Source: Channa striata (Eukaryota > Chordata > Actinopteri > Anabantiformes > Channidae). From it: a stretch of 64,000 bases of DNA. A program made the position numbers and the translations under genes. Location of the stretch: contig CM065181.1 of NCBI GenBank assembly GCA_033026295.1, positions 7,907,001 through 7,971,000 of the forward strand. The letters run 5' to 3'. The first letter of the stretch is position 1; each line of letters opens with the position of its first letter. A model generated the notes under the pieces. It was not told the DNA's origin. It saw nothing but the letters and a program-made list of their open reading frames with translations, and did no database searches. Shown in pieces: positions 12,240-24,569 of the stretch.

Positions 12240-12560
12240 GGAAGGTCAAGTTAAAAAGACAGGTACTACATATAGTAATTCACATCCATCATTTCTCCTC
12301 CATCTATTACCAATCAGGGGGTGAAGGATGATGACAAGTTGGCCAATTTCCACAAACTCCCAGTGGATGTCCTTGAAAGAGAGAAATGGTCGGGTTAATT
12401 GTGTCGGGGTCATGGCCATTTGGAGGGAAAGAGCCACTTTAGTTGGCTGCAAAAATCCATAAAGGGAGTTCATTCCCAATCTGCTCTCAGTGTGTTTGAA
12501 TCCAGTGAGGGATGGCCATGTCCCTCTGGGACGAATCCTAAAGCATCCCAAGTACAGTAG
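12240..12560. promoter_or_regulatory. Candidate conserved noncoding element
   Basis: Balanced, non-repetitive block containing TTACCAATCAGGGGGTG (CCAAT-type box), GGTTAATTGTGTCGGGGTCATGGCC (homeodomain-like and nuclear-receptor half-site-like words), and GCCAATTTCC. A 101-codon open frame on the minus strand overlaps it but has no recognisable family features. Regulatory role inferred only. Confidence 0.25.
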
Positions 12561-13515
12561 ATACAGAACATGACAGACAGGCGAGCCTATAAATCGAGAT
12601 AATTTTCCTCAAATCAGGGCCTTAACGAAACTATTTCCAAGGCACCTGCCTGTAAGGATTTGTTTTTTAATCTCAACCTACCTACCCCTGGGATCAACTG
12701 CACTTAATTCTCTATCTCTGCAGATGAGACAGGGGACATCGCCATTGGAGAACTATTTTATTCCTGGAACAGCACCTGCTTAGTCCCTATCTAATCTTCA
12801 ATCAACCTTTTCAGTGCTCCAGTGTATTTTCAAATATCTGTTTCACAAACGCTGAAGAGAGGCCAGAGAAACAATTTGAATTAACATCTTAATAAGTACA
12901 TGTGAGGCTGAGCAGGGTCAGAGCTGAGCCATAAAGGAGACAAGCGTTGGGGCTTGTTGGGCTGGATGTGGAGCGAGTCTTGGCATAGTGTCAGTGGTAA
13001 CTATGAGCAGAGATTTTTCTGGGCAGAGGCAAGCGAACGGGGGTCTGTGTATATGAAGTGAAGCCAGCTCCAACCTCTCTGCCATACTGAGATTAGGGGA
13101 AACGAGGAGGCTTTCACATAACTGACTCTCCCTGTGGCACGGCTACGGAGAGAACCGTGGGGAGAAGGGAGGCAGGCGAACGAGTTGACCGGGCTGGATG
13201 AATGGGTGAGGGAGGCGAGGGATTTCGGGATGTGACACGAGAGGTGGTGCAGAGGAAGAACTGTCCGAGGGGAGGTGCTGTATGTATGGGGGCGTAGAAG
13301 CATCCTCCAGGACTCTGATAACAGGTTACCGACAGAACCGTCGTTCTTTGCCTCCTTGCCTCCTTCCCTACCTGTGTTATTCTTTCTTCAGCCTCGTCCC
13401 TATCATGCTCATTCATCCTCTCTCTCCTTCCTCCTATTTATCTAGTTCAGTTTCTGTGGGAGCAGCCAGAGGAACCTTGAGGCTGGAAAGAAAAAGGAGT
13501 AAAGCCAGGTGTGCG

Positions 13516-13528
13516 GGGGGGGGGGGGG
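13516..13528. repeat. Poly-G run
   Basis: Thirteen consecutive G residues; a likely length-variable, sequencing-sensitive site. Confidence 0.95.
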
Positions 13529-13781
13529 TAGGCGTGATGGGCCCTGAGGTTGGGCTGAGAGGTGAGGGACAGACACTGGAGTGTGTGACAAAAGGATGAG
13601 CTTCACTGCTAATGACCCCCACAGGGGAGACCAGCTGCTCATTTTGCAACGTCTTGCACATGCACTACTACCATAAAGGATTGAGTTGGTGGTGTGTTTG
13701 GGCATGCACACAAAACACAAACTTTCACAGAAACACACACGCGTTCATATTAATATTCTTCCCTTTCTGTCATGCACACTG

Positions 13782-13807
13782 ACACACACACACACACACA
13801 CACACAC
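13782..13807. repeat. (CA)n microsatellite
   Basis: Thirteen uninterrupted AC units. Confidence 0.95.
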
Positions 13808-14979
13808 GCATATCTAAATCCCTTGCTGAAACTCACCCTCCTATTTGCCTCCCCCCATTCCTTCTAAATTCATCTAAATTTCTCAAAAACCCCTATGCCG
13901 GAGTTTGCGCTGTCCTCAATTTGCACTCTGGTGTCAGGAGACATGGTGCAGTTTTGCTTATGAATTCAGATGTTACATTCCATCTACTCTGTAGTTTCTT
14001 GTCCGCGGCTATAAAAGGATGTTTCGGCACAATAAAGCATAATCAATAATACATTGGACAGTCATGATAGTGGAAGATTTCTAACAATCCCTCCACTGCT
14101 CAAACCGAGAGGAGCTTTACTGTATGGCAAAGCATGTGAGCCCTCTAGTGTTAAGCCGTTTAGTTTCATGTACTTGGAGGAGGATAAAATAACAGGAGCA
14201 AATAAGGGCTTAAAGCCACATTTGTGTGATTTCTTTTCATATAATTGTACACTTGCTGTATGATTATTAAGTAGATGTCTCACACGTTTTTAGCTGAAAG
14301 GCTGAAGGTTAGTCTTCCCTATTAAACTTCAACACACACAGTCATCTTCTAGGCTCCAGTGGAATTTCTTGTATAAAAAAAGACAAAGAGGCATATTTAC
14401 TTTGATTGACACAATAACCTTGATGTTACACAAACATGTAGTAGGATATAGAAATTATGATTCAGGTGACATTTGCCCACAGACTGGCAGGAGAGAAAGA
14501 CTTTTTTGCTTTAGAAAGCTTGTAACATCCTTACAGCCCTGGGCTCTGATGAATATCCGATGAATAATGTGATACGAAGGAGATGTGGCATTTTTAAAAA
14601 AGCATTAAAATCCAAGCACTGATCAAATGCAGAGTGACAAGCATCACAGCTCAGGTAGTGGCTTTCTGGATTGACTGTGAATATGGATTTCTCTGAATCT
14701 GTATTCACACGCACATAGCCACACAGGTTAGTTATTCATCGTCATGTTCGTATTACGAGAACTAGTCTAACACGTGTGCTCACTGCTGAGAGCGTAGCTG
14801 TGCATCAACACCGAAGTGAATTCCATCGCTTAATGCCTCTTCTGGGGAAACACTTACGCTCAAGATTATTATAGACCGGAATTGTGTGACATTGGTTCTC
14901 CTTCATTAGCTATAACTGAGTCTATTGTGTCACAGCAGTTTTCACATCTTAGCGTTTCCCTTTATCTACGAATTCCTTC

Positions 14980-15190
14980 ACGTTACACAGTGTCAGGGCA
15001 GGTGACGTGTGCGCTGCGACTTCCTTCAAAAATCTTAGAGTACATTTTAGCCGGGTAATATGTATTTGGAATTTAGGCGGAATGCTGCTGGATTTTAACA
15101 TAGGATATCTGGACAAATTATATTGCGCCGGACTTCCCTTGCCTTTGTTAGTATTGATTCTTTTTCTGTTGTCAAGTGGAGATTTAGACA
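14980..15190. promoter_or_regulatory. Candidate conserved noncoding element
   Basis: Unique, balanced block with GCAGGTGACG (E-box/CRE-like), CCTTTGTTAGTATTGATT (Sox-like plus homeodomain-like) and no simple sequence. Flanks on both sides are more AT-rich. Inferred only. Confidence 0.22.
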
Positions 15191-15536
15191 GAATTTAAAA
15201 CATATGAACTAGAAAAAAAAACTAGAGGCTAAACTTACTAATTTGTAAGCTAGGGCATATTAATAAAGTTTTTTAATCAGGTGCCTAATCATCTATACAA
15301 TTTGATGTCTCTAAATCTAATATTTACTTAAATAGATTGTCACTGTATTTGCCTTTACTTCCTCTGTTTGCACTATACAGTCTGTGCTGTGCTTGCCTCT
15401 CCATCCAGGATCTCATCGTTTTTCATAAAAACTGAAAACTGCAATAGACGACACCACATGCTTGTGTTGTGACAGTTGATACTGACCAAACCTTGAACGT
15501 GTCGCCCACAGTTTACCCAATCTTCCGGTGTGTGCT

Positions 15537-15563
15537 GCTCACAGACTCGAAATCTGTGAGAGC
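15537..15563. other. Short hairpin
   Basis: GCTCACAGA and TCTGTGAGAGC form an inverted repeat: 8 bp TCACAGA-type core around a 7-nt CTCGAAA loop, then a two-base bulge and further pairs. It lies 46 bases upstream of the larger hairpin at 15609-15669. Confidence 0.6.
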
Positions 15564-15608
15564 TGGTGGAAACCGTGTGAACTCTCCAGTCTTTGAAAGT
15601 CTTGGCTA

Positions 15609-15669
15609 GTCTTCAGTTTTGTCCCAGCTTAACATGCTGTTAGCTCAAGCTGGGGACACACCTGAAGAC
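15609..15669 (+). ncRNA. Candidate microRNA-like precursor hairpin
   Basis: The 61-nt segment folds on itself in nested layers. The outer arm GTCTTCAG (15609-15616) pairs perfectly with CTGAAGAC (15662-15669). A 4x4 partly paired interior section (TTTT/ACAC) follows. The middle arm GTCCCAGCTT (15621-15630) pairs with AAGCTGGGGAC (15647-15657) with one bulged G, and an inner TAACA/TGTTA stem closes a 3-nt TGC loop (15630-15642). This gives about 23 pairs with small bulges, similar in shape to an animal pre-miRNA although slightly short. I do not recognise a known microRNA seed in either arm, and a relic of an inverted-repeat element is an alternative. Confidence 0.3.
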
Positions 15670-16194
15670 AAATTGCAATTGACGATTTGCATTCTAGAAG
15701 TGGTGTGTGAAGCCTAATCATACAGGCTAGCTGTGTGTTTGTACTGTATATGCATGAACTGAGCTACAGTACGTCTTTTGGGTTTCTTGCAGTCAGTCAG
15801 TATAAATGATTCCAAAAAAACAACGGGGTAATTGATGAATTGAACAAAAGGTCAGGATACAAGGGCATGGTGGGACTGCACTGGAAAAAGACTGTTTCAC
15901 CTCTGAACGTCTCTGTTGCTGGCAACAAATCAATCACTTCCTGAAAAAGTATGCATGATGAATTTTGTTCTCCCACATAACCTTAATGTAGACAGTTTAT
16001 TGTGTTTTGTTTTAACTAATGGCATTCTAAGAATTCTAAGAATTGTAAGAACATGACAAGCATTGTAAAAATAAATCAAATGTTGAGACAGTCAAAAATG
16101 CATTTTTAGATTACTGTGAGGCTTGGAATATGGGTTTAAGGAAATTCCTTCGATGAAACTTTGATATTTTTGCTGTTTGTTGCATTCTCTCTTT

Positions 16195-16620
16195 TTATTT
16201 GATTTACATGCTGTCCTGCGATGTCCTAATTGGAGGGGCTTCTTGTGGTGTGGAGAATTTTACCACACTAACTCGGTTTCTGCTGGCACCAACTAAAGGA
16301 GTTGGCCAAATGACCACAATTAGTCTAATGTCTGGACCTCCTGCTCCGATTCATTGGCTGGCAAGTAAAACATTTTGTGTGCGCTTCGTGAAAGCCTAAT
16401 GAGAGACAAAGAGGAAAGCAGATGAAGCAGATTGCACGAGGGAGGGTGGGATGAAATGAGACAAAATAATCCCTAACTGTGAAATCATCCATCTTTTGAT
16501 ACTCGGAATTTCGCAAAGAGATGCCCTCCCCCGCGCAAAACCATCTCCCCACCAAATGTAGAGGCTCACACAGGCTTCGGAAATCAGTGAACTCCACCGG
16601 CAAGCTGAGTGAGTCTGACA
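16195..16620. promoter_or_regulatory. Candidate conserved noncoding element
   Basis: Balanced, repeat-free block with GTCCTAATTGGAGGGG, CCACAATTAGTCTAATG and TGCTCCGATTCATTGGCTGGC (CCAAT box on the minus strand). Minus-strand open frames of 98-131 codons cross it but have no family features. Regulatory role is inferred from site density. Confidence 0.28.
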
Positions 16621-17639
16621 CTCAGCGCAGTTTGCCCGGCCAACTGCCGTGCTGTGTGAAAGTTGTCCTACAGCTGCTGTGGGCTTATGCTGCCCACATC
16701 CCTCTCCATTGAGACCGGCCTCCTCCTCTTTGCTTCTTTGGACCACTGCTGGCAGCGACACTGAGCACTCAGTGGTTGTAGCGCGAGACATAACAGGCTA
16801 CGATTCCCCAGCAACAACCAGGAAAGTCATTGTAAGATTAATGAGTGTTGTGATGTCGGCTGTCTCCAAATTTGGACCAGTGGACGCAAGATAACTTCGA
16901 GGGATGCAAGGGGGAAGTTTTGGATGGTGTTTTTCCAGCTGTGTCTACAAAAGACATCACTTTTGTATCACGGTAGAAAGCACTTTGTATTCATTTGATT
17001 TATATAAAACATGAAAACCTATTTATGCTGAGTCCTTGGACATGATATTTCAGCAGCAACTTAACACAGGAAGGATAGGGAAAGGAAATAATGAACAGAT
17101 GGAGGATTGTGGAATACAAGGCTGCCACAGATCAGGGTTGCCAGTTTATTTCTTTTCCTGAGACAATCTTGTAGCTTCGGATTTCTTTTTTTTTTTTTTT
17201 TTATCCATAGGCTTCTTATGAAAGCTGTCTCATTAGGCATCTAGACAAAAGAAACATATTTCATTTTGTCAGGAAGTCACCCGGACAGACAAGTCTGTGG
17301 CAGGAAATGAAATAAATAAGGAGGAAGTGGCAAGAGTGAGTGGCTGTGTTGACATTTACTGTGAGTAGCGTTTGTAGTCGTGAATGCATTTCTGTCATCC
17401 CCTCACTCACCATCTTTGCCTCGTTCTCCTCCGCAACCCCTCACGCTCAGCTTCCCCGGCTGCATGCATATACTTGTGACCTTTTGCGTTCCTGTATAAA
17501 ATATAATATTAAACGAAAAGGGAAGTGAATTTATCAGGGAATACAGGTGCATTACAAAACAGAATGAATGCAGAGCAGAGGTGTCACCCTTTCTATTAAA
17601 AGAATGAGAGATGGAAAACAAATTTTCTCAGCTCTGTGA
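16621..17639. other. Noncoding stretch with a poly-T tract
   Basis: A 17-base T run lies at 17186-17202. The first 280 bases are GC-richer and continue the block to the left. No exon or RNA gene recognised. Confidence 0.45.
17186..17202. repeat. Poly-T tract
   Basis: Seventeen consecutive T residues. No retroelement body is recognised upstream on the minus strand. Confidence 0.95.
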
Positions 17640-18030
17640 TCCTAGCAATTTATTAGCGAATGTAGATTCATGAATATGAATATAAAACAGCATTTAGAAT
17701 TCCCATAAATGTGTGTTTGCGTAACGTGTACATGAGAAGCCCATTCCCACACTTGCCGGTGGTGCGTGTCTGCAGATTTGCAGCGTACTGCGACCATTTT
17801 CGGTCTCCTCCAGCCACATCCAGAGTTCCCCTCCATCAAGGGCATAATGGTGTGATCCGTCGACTGATAATGGCGATGTGATCCACAGGTCGGCCAGCCC
17901 GGCGCCAGAGCAGAACAGCCTCTCTCATGGCCCATTACAGTCTGCTTAATGACCACACTGATGACCCAAACTCTGTGGCAGGCTGTCCTCACTCTGCCTG
18001 TTTAAAACAACATTTCACTCCCCTTGCCAA
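17640..18030. promoter_or_regulatory. Candidate conserved noncoding element
   Basis: Block with ATTCATGAATATGAATATAAAA (17667-17688, octamer- and POU-like words), GGCATAATGG, GATAATGGCGATGTGATCC and CTTAATGACC, without simple repeats. A minus-strand open frame of 116 codons covers it but shows no domain that I know. Inferred regulatory element. Confidence 0.28.
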
Positions 18031-21000
18031 GGTTCACTCTCCCTGGCAGCTGAATACAAAATGGTGGATTTGTGTTTTTTTCCAATATTCGTGTTGGTTG
18101 CCATAACTTTTCACTGTCTAATCAGAGTTCCGACCGTGTGTGGTCTAACGTGTCCCTGATCCAAACAAAGTGCCACAAAAAGGCTTTTAAAGACATATTT
18201 AAGACTCTTGCAAAACAACTTCACTTACCCTCCGTCCACACACCGTGTCAAGTCCACTGCTGCTGCACTGTAGTGATGTCTCAGAAACATCAATGCCATT
18301 CTGGCTGTGTGTGTCTCTGTGTGTGGGTGAGTGTGCGTTGCGATGAGAACTCTACAGTGAGTGATCTGATGACTCTTGCCCGGGGTGCAATAACAAGACA
18401 CGGCAAATTAATGTACAACACGCCCAAAGGATGCTTGCGTGGCATCTCAATGCATGTCCAGGTTCGGCCCACAAACCCATGCACACTTTCACACAGACAG
18501 ATGGGCCACGTTTAAGAATATTCTCTGTGTACAATCTTCACATCTGTCCGGGCAATTGCAGTTCACGTGTGTTTAGAGCAGTGTGATATTCAGTAATTGT
18601 AAGCAGCCTGTGGGGCCGACTTAGGCGCAAAGCGTTGTTTGTTTCTTCACACAGAGCACCATCCACCAGGGAAGTTTGCCTTGTGCCACATTTACAAACT
18701 CAAAATTCTTAATTTGTAGTCACGGACCATTAAACATGTGAAGCACGGTGTCCAGAGTGTTTGAATGGTTCCTGTTTTATGTGATCATGTAAACAAACCA
18801 TGGAATCGAGTTTGCTCAATATTAAATTTTAATTATTTTTATGTTTTATGTATGTATGACAAGCTCTTAAAGAAACAGTGTTAATTATTATGCTAGACTT
18901 GGAAAACTCTGCACATTTAACAGGAAATGTTTGGAGTCTGCAACGGTAGAGGTATTCTCAGATATGATAACATATTTCTGCTTTCTTACCCATTTCCAAT
19001 TTTCTTCACTCTGTATCTCTCTGTCCCCTCTCTCTCTCATTCGTGGGTTTTTATGATATGTGACCATGTTGTACAGTGACTGGAAATGACTGATGATCTT
19101 TCTGAATGAGTAATACAATCAGGGCCATGGGGCATTAGATTGTGGAGAGAGAGAGAGGAATAGATCAGCCAGAGATACGGGACTGAATCTGGGTATCTTA
19201 ATTTAGTGGGCCATAATTAAAAATCTGTTTGCCAGTTTTTCCTCTCCCTGCTCTGCAGTCCCGCCTCCCCTTGACAATTAAAGATTTAATCACCATCTGC
19301 AAAAAGGGGCTGATAAAGTATGCCTGACCCAAAACTCAAAATGCAGGATGATGCTTTTGAGGGATGACATTCGTAGAACTAGGAAACTGTTTATTTGCTG
19401 TTCACTTTCAGCCAAAAATGATTTTTTTGTAGACATACAGTAATTACATATATATTAATCAAAAACAAACAATTCTGACAGTATATTACTTTATATATTT
19501 ATGTCTGCTATATACCAGAATGTGGGAAGCTGAGTTTTTAAGTGAATTGATAATATAGGCAAAAATATGACTTAAAAAATAAAAACAAATAAAAAACAGG
19601 ATTATAATAGTTAAATATGGGGCAATGGCACATACATTATACTGGAACCACAATGATAATTCTTTTTTTTTGCTTTACACTGAACATGATTAAGTTTAAC
19701 AATAAACAATGGATATGAGATGAGGTAATTAAGCTTTCATTTAATGGTAGTAACACCTCAGTGTGTTGAACACCATGGAACATAGTTCCTTTGTGTCTCA
19801 TTGTTGCTATTTCTATTTTTCCTGCCGTCACAGTGTTGTACAGTGGGTTGTAAGGTTTGCCATGCATGCTAATTCCGTTCTTAACAAATGAAAATGCTGC
19901 GTGTTGTAATGTGGACAGATCCTCCTGCAAGGCAGCTAAATATATCCCTGAACTTAATTGATCTTTGTTTGGAAACAATAAAAAGACTGATAATTTTTTG
20001 CATTTTGGAATCAGTTAATTTGGAACAAGGTTTTAAATTCCCAAACTTAGTGTTTTGCTGTTTTTAGGGACTTTCCAAGTAGATGTATTGGCCACACCTA
20101 GTGTGTGTGCAGTAATTTTGTTGTTGATTTTCAGCCATAGACAGGTATTCATGTTGATTTAGTATTTTCAACAAAATGAAGTCCCTCCTTAAAGACCCAA
20201 CCTTTACACAACAGTTGTCACGTAGAGGGATTCATTCTCGGAAAAACAGTCTCACAAAACATGAAACACACGTTCCAACACCTTTGAAAGAGATCGGGGC
20301 CCCACGACACAAAAGATGCTGCGTTCTGTGTTGTTTAACATGTCCATGTGTGCAAACTGTCAAATGTAAAAATATCAAAATTCTTATCTCATTTCCATCA
20401 TTTATTTATAAAACCAAATATTGGACCAAGTATTGTAGCATACAGCAACAACAAATGTCTAATTCTTACTATTCCAGTACTTTTGGTGGAACTATATTTA
20501 GAATAAAAATATTATATATATATATTTTTTGCACTGTATATTGTCATTTAGGTTGTAAAAGACTAATTCATGTTCTGCAGTAGTACGTTTTGTCCATCCA
20601 ACAAACCAATCTGTACACAAGCTCAAACAAGTCCAATATCAAATATATGTCTGTGGAGTGCGCTGGGAACAGTGTGTTTCATGTCCTGCTCCAAGTTTTT
20701 TCTTTCTGAATACATCTAGAGACTGACAAAAAAAAACCTTGAAACCTTGAAATTTCCACTCCAAAGTTTGTCACTGTGTGTTCATGCAGACAAAGATAAT
20801 TTCTCTATACTGTGGTCTTCCCTCAAATAAATAAAAGAAAGGAGTTTTCGTATTTGGAATCAAGAAAAAGCAGTTGTGCCAGTAAGTCTCTTGCAGTCTC
20901 ATCTTTCAGTAAGATCAACCTCCTGTTGGGTACATTTGCTAAGGTTTTGTATCTTTCTTTTTGATCCTTTCCACCAATTACTGTGAAGAGGAAATTATCC

Positions 21001-24000
21001 GTCTTTAAGAAGACAAAGGAAATCCTTCTAGTTGGTAGATATACTCCCCTTAATAAATACTCCAAATCCTGAGTTGTTTCTAATGATCCCCTGGCATTTG
21101 TTGCTGGTGCATGCCTGCTTAGGAATTCTTTAGAGGTTTAAGAAACTGAGAGAGAGGTGTAGCCAAAAGTCAAAGGTAGCTTGTTCACAGGCATCTGGGA
21201 CATAAACTCAATTATTAGGTAGAAAAAAGTCATACAAAGTAATCCAACAATTCTCCAAGAAACCCTCTGTTCACAAAGGTTATAAAGGTTATTTTTTGTT
21301 GAAAAGCTTTTATATCGAAGTTGATTCAGCTGGATGATCCTGCTGAAGATTAGTAGTTTGTTGTGCTGTTGAAATATATTGCGTTTATACTGACAGGTGC
21401 TATTTTGTTCTCCCAAATAATATCAACGTAAAATAATAAAACACTGAGGGCCCCATCACTGTATATTGTAGCTACATCCTCCAAATAATCAAAAACTCAA
21501 CAATAGCACAATGTAGGGAAAATTTCATGCAGGATTGTTATATTAGACTGCATTAGTTTTAGCTATAGGTGCATGTTTTTTTTCTGAAAGGCTAAAATAA
21601 AAAAGAGAGTGAGTGAGAGAGGGTAACAAAAAATCCACTCTCAAGTCTACCGTGATTGAATTGATTCTTTATCCACCTTTATAAAGCTGGGATCACCGAA
21701 GAAACAAGTTTTATTTTGATAGACAACCACTCGATTCGCTGTCAATCTGGCTTTTACTGCTTTTTATTTCACCTGTGCTGTTGTCGTTTTTTAAAGTAAA
21801 TTATTGTTACTATTATGTTGTATTTTCTATGGTTTGATCTTTCAGTGGTGCGTCATCCTTCAGTGACACTAGTGGAGTGGATTCAGGGGAGGCAATGTAA
21901 TCTCAGGTCAAACGTTCTTGATTAAATAAAGGTATAGTTAAATAAAGTTAAATGAACTAACTAACTAAATTATAACTAACTAAATTATACCGCATATTAG
22001 TTACCATAACATAAATGGTTGTGTGGCATCTGCATGTTGGTAAAGGGGCTGTGTTTCTTCACAAAATTGGACATTAAGGCTCAGTTCTGGCTCAATGTGA
22101 CATTGTGAGAAAATAAGCCACACCCCTCATCAGTTTATTAAACTACAAACGAACAAACATTAGAAAATAAAAGGTGATGCTTGTATATTTGTGTCATGAC
22201 AATTTGCAGGAATTCAATAGGTACATTCAGTATTTGCCCAGACGTCCTATTTTTGTGCTGGGACAAACTAAATCCTCCTGTAAAAGAGGACTTTATCTCA
22301 GACTTACCACTGTCTGTAATTAAGTCACAAAGTAGAACTGTCTGGAGTTATCTATTAGGAGAAGGTGGGCAGGGAAACTTTGAGAGGGTGACATGTCATG
22401 AATTACAACTCAGTCTATTTCCCTGCCAACTCTTATCAGGTTCAGAGACCTGTTCTAAAGGGGAGCTTTAGTTTCGTGTATCAGGCCAGTGCTTAATGGA
22501 ATTGATGGCTCTGTATCAACTTTGGCTCAACAGGGGGGTGGGGGGTGTGAGGGGGGGATCTGAACTGGTTGGACTCAGACGAGCTGTGCCAAAAACCAGA
22601 AATCCTGTTCTGCCACTTTTAACTGAGGTTGCTGATATCAGTTTTGGAGTCAAGTACCTGGATTATGTGCTGTATGACTCTTGGACACCTCGTTTCATTG
22701 GAACATGACTGTTTTGTTTGGGATCGAAGATAGCTACGGGCGAAATAAATGGCAAAATGCGATGGTGAAAAATGAAGATCAATATGGTCGTAGACCTGTG
22801 CTCAGAGCAGGAGGAGACTGGATCGGGTAAGCAGAGGCAAATTATATCCCCGGCCCAGCCACACACCGGGGTCCTACGGATGCCTTGCATAAAACTCTCA
22901 TAAATGTTTGATTGTGTTTACCGGGCAACATAGTATGAAAAACAAGTCTCATCACATCACTGAGTAAGCCCTGCCTATGCCGAGAGCCTCAGGATAAGTT
23001 TCCAGTAGCACAATTTTGACAAGACAAATAAAAAGAAGTCAGAAAACACAGGGAAGAATGATGGGAAGTATATTTTGCTTGAGAAATGGATTTTTCCTCA
23101 CTATGTTAAAGACATTGTAAGTGTAGAAGTGAAGTAAAACTGTGGCCGTGTGATCTTGGGCCAAACAGTTCACACCAAACAGATCCAGGCAGTCTCAACT
23201 GTTTCATTTCAGTCTATTTCTCTCACCTTATTTAGATTAAAGTTTGCCTACATCTCCAAGTGGCCATTCTCAGCATGGGTGCATTACATTTCTGCCAGCT
23301 GACTGAAGACTTGTGTTACAAAGTGCGTGTCTCCCACTTTGTATTGAGTCCTAAGATTCCAGCTATTCCAACCACAGTGAACTCACAATAGGGCATTCAA
23401 TATTGGCTTTACAAAACCACAAAATTGTCATGCAGTTATGGGATTTTGGAAGATGCAAAATGAGAGAGATGGATCAATTATACATTACAGAATAAATATT
23501 TCAATGTGCAGGAGAGAGGGTGGTTCATTTTATAGTTTTCTTGGATTTCATTTGACATTCTTGCTGGTTCTCTGCACAGCACGCAAACAATGTGCATTCT
23601 GTCTGAAATTACTTTGATAGATATAACTGTCTCGCACCTGGATATTGGAAGAAAATATTCAATATGGTGCAAAGTTTTCCCATATTTTTTCATTGCCAAC
23701 AAAACTACAGTAAACTGAAATCTTTGCCCTGAGTCCAGCAGCAGCCGTGCTTCTGACAGATGGTGCAGGTCTACAGGGCAGAAGGTGACTCCACATTGGT
23801 AAAGAAATGCAAAAAAAAATCAATAAATAAAACAAGTAATGAAGGTCAGAGGCAACTGAAAGAAGACTATAGAGATTTATCTAATGACGTTAACATCATT
23901 AATATGTAAATTAAGCATGGCATGGATACTTATTAGAAAGTCTGACTATTTCCTGTCTAATACCTTTAAATCATTGGCTTGTACTAAAAAAAGAAGCTTG

Positions 24001-24537
24001 TATTTGTTACACCAATAAAATCGAGCACATGAAGTTATTATACTTGTCACTTTAACAGCTGTTATGACTGCAACACTGTTTATTCTGTTTTAATTAGATT
24101 GTTTTGTTTAATAACTAAACTGTAAGCTGGTGAATAATATCTATTGGATTATCTGATCATCACAAACACAGTCTGCAATTATTTGTGTAGCATCCATTGA
24201 AACTGGGAGCTTGATTAAATGTGATTTCCTAACATTGGATCAGTTGTTACATACAAGGAAGAAATAAACACACTCGCAGAAATTAAATATTGGTTTTGCT
24301 TAATACAAAAACACTAGAAGAACAACCCAAAGAAATAAAAAGGGATGTTTTATCACACCAAGACAGTTTGGGATTGATTTGTAATTTGCTGGATCCCACT
24401 CAAAATCAGAAGATCAGTGGAACAACAGACTGCTGGGATGAGATTTAGGTGTGTGTGTGTTCATACTCTCCACAAGAGATATATGATGATCGCCATTTGC
24501 TGCTGCTGACCTTAATCTAAGACTGAGCTCTGACTCA
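18031..24537. other. Long noncoding stretch, largely unique
   Basis: No supported gene in 6.5 kb. Small items: a direct repeat of ACTAACTAAATTATA at 21959-21988; twice-repeated ATTAAATAAA/TTAAATAAAG words near 21921-21950 that resemble a retroelement 3' tail without a body; a G-run patch at 22532-22560; and AT repeats near 20511. A minus-strand open frame of 113 codons at 19637-19978 is unexplained (see findings). Confidence 0.45.
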
Positions 24538-24569
24538 GTCAGTGCCTGTAAGCCCATGCAGGCACTGAC
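24538..24569. other. Perfect 11-bp hairpin
   Basis: GTCAGTGCCTG (24538-24548) and CAGGCACTGAC (24559-24569) are exact inverted repeats. The stem can continue inward by a T-G and an A-T pair, leaving a 6-nt loop. Too short for a standard microRNA precursor. It could be a protein-binding palindrome or a transposon footprint. Confidence 0.7.

Larger units (their letters stand above)
12561..14979. other. Noncoding stretch with G-run and CA microsatellite
   Basis: Contains a 13-base G run (13516-13528) and a (CA)n tract (13782-13807). At 14004-14020 the sequence CGCGGCTATAAAAGGAT resembles a core-promoter TATA box, but no supported transcript or exon follows. Purine- or pyrimidine-rich patches at 13130-13440 produce overlapping open frames on both strands without coding character. 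Confidence 0.45.
15191..16194. other. Noncoding stretch holding two hairpins
   Basis: Apart from the inverted repeats at 15537-15563 and 15609-15669, the sequence is AT-rich and unique. It includes an octamer-like GATTTGCAT near 15684 and a small tandem GAATTCTAA repeat near 16028. No gene seen. Confidence 0.45.

Noticed and set aside
14004..14020. TATA-box-like CGCGGCTATAAAAGGAT
   Set aside because: No downstream exon, donor or duplicate supports a promoter; noted only within the stretch entry.
16396..16791. 131-codon open frame, minus strand, with overlapping frames on both strands
   Set aside because: Several competing frames in a GC-balanced block show mere stop-codon scarcity rather than coding.
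18072..18515. 147-codon open frame, plus strand
   Set aside because: The centre is Cys/Val-rich translation of GT-type sequence, the frame runs past no splice signal, and no family was recognised.
20176..20583. 135-codon open frame, plus strand
   Set aside because: The second half translates AT-rich sequence with TATATA runs; no family features.
21880..21955. Retroelement-like 3' tail (repeated TTAAATAAAG)
   Set aside because: No body or target duplication recognised; the match is to a few short AT-rich words.
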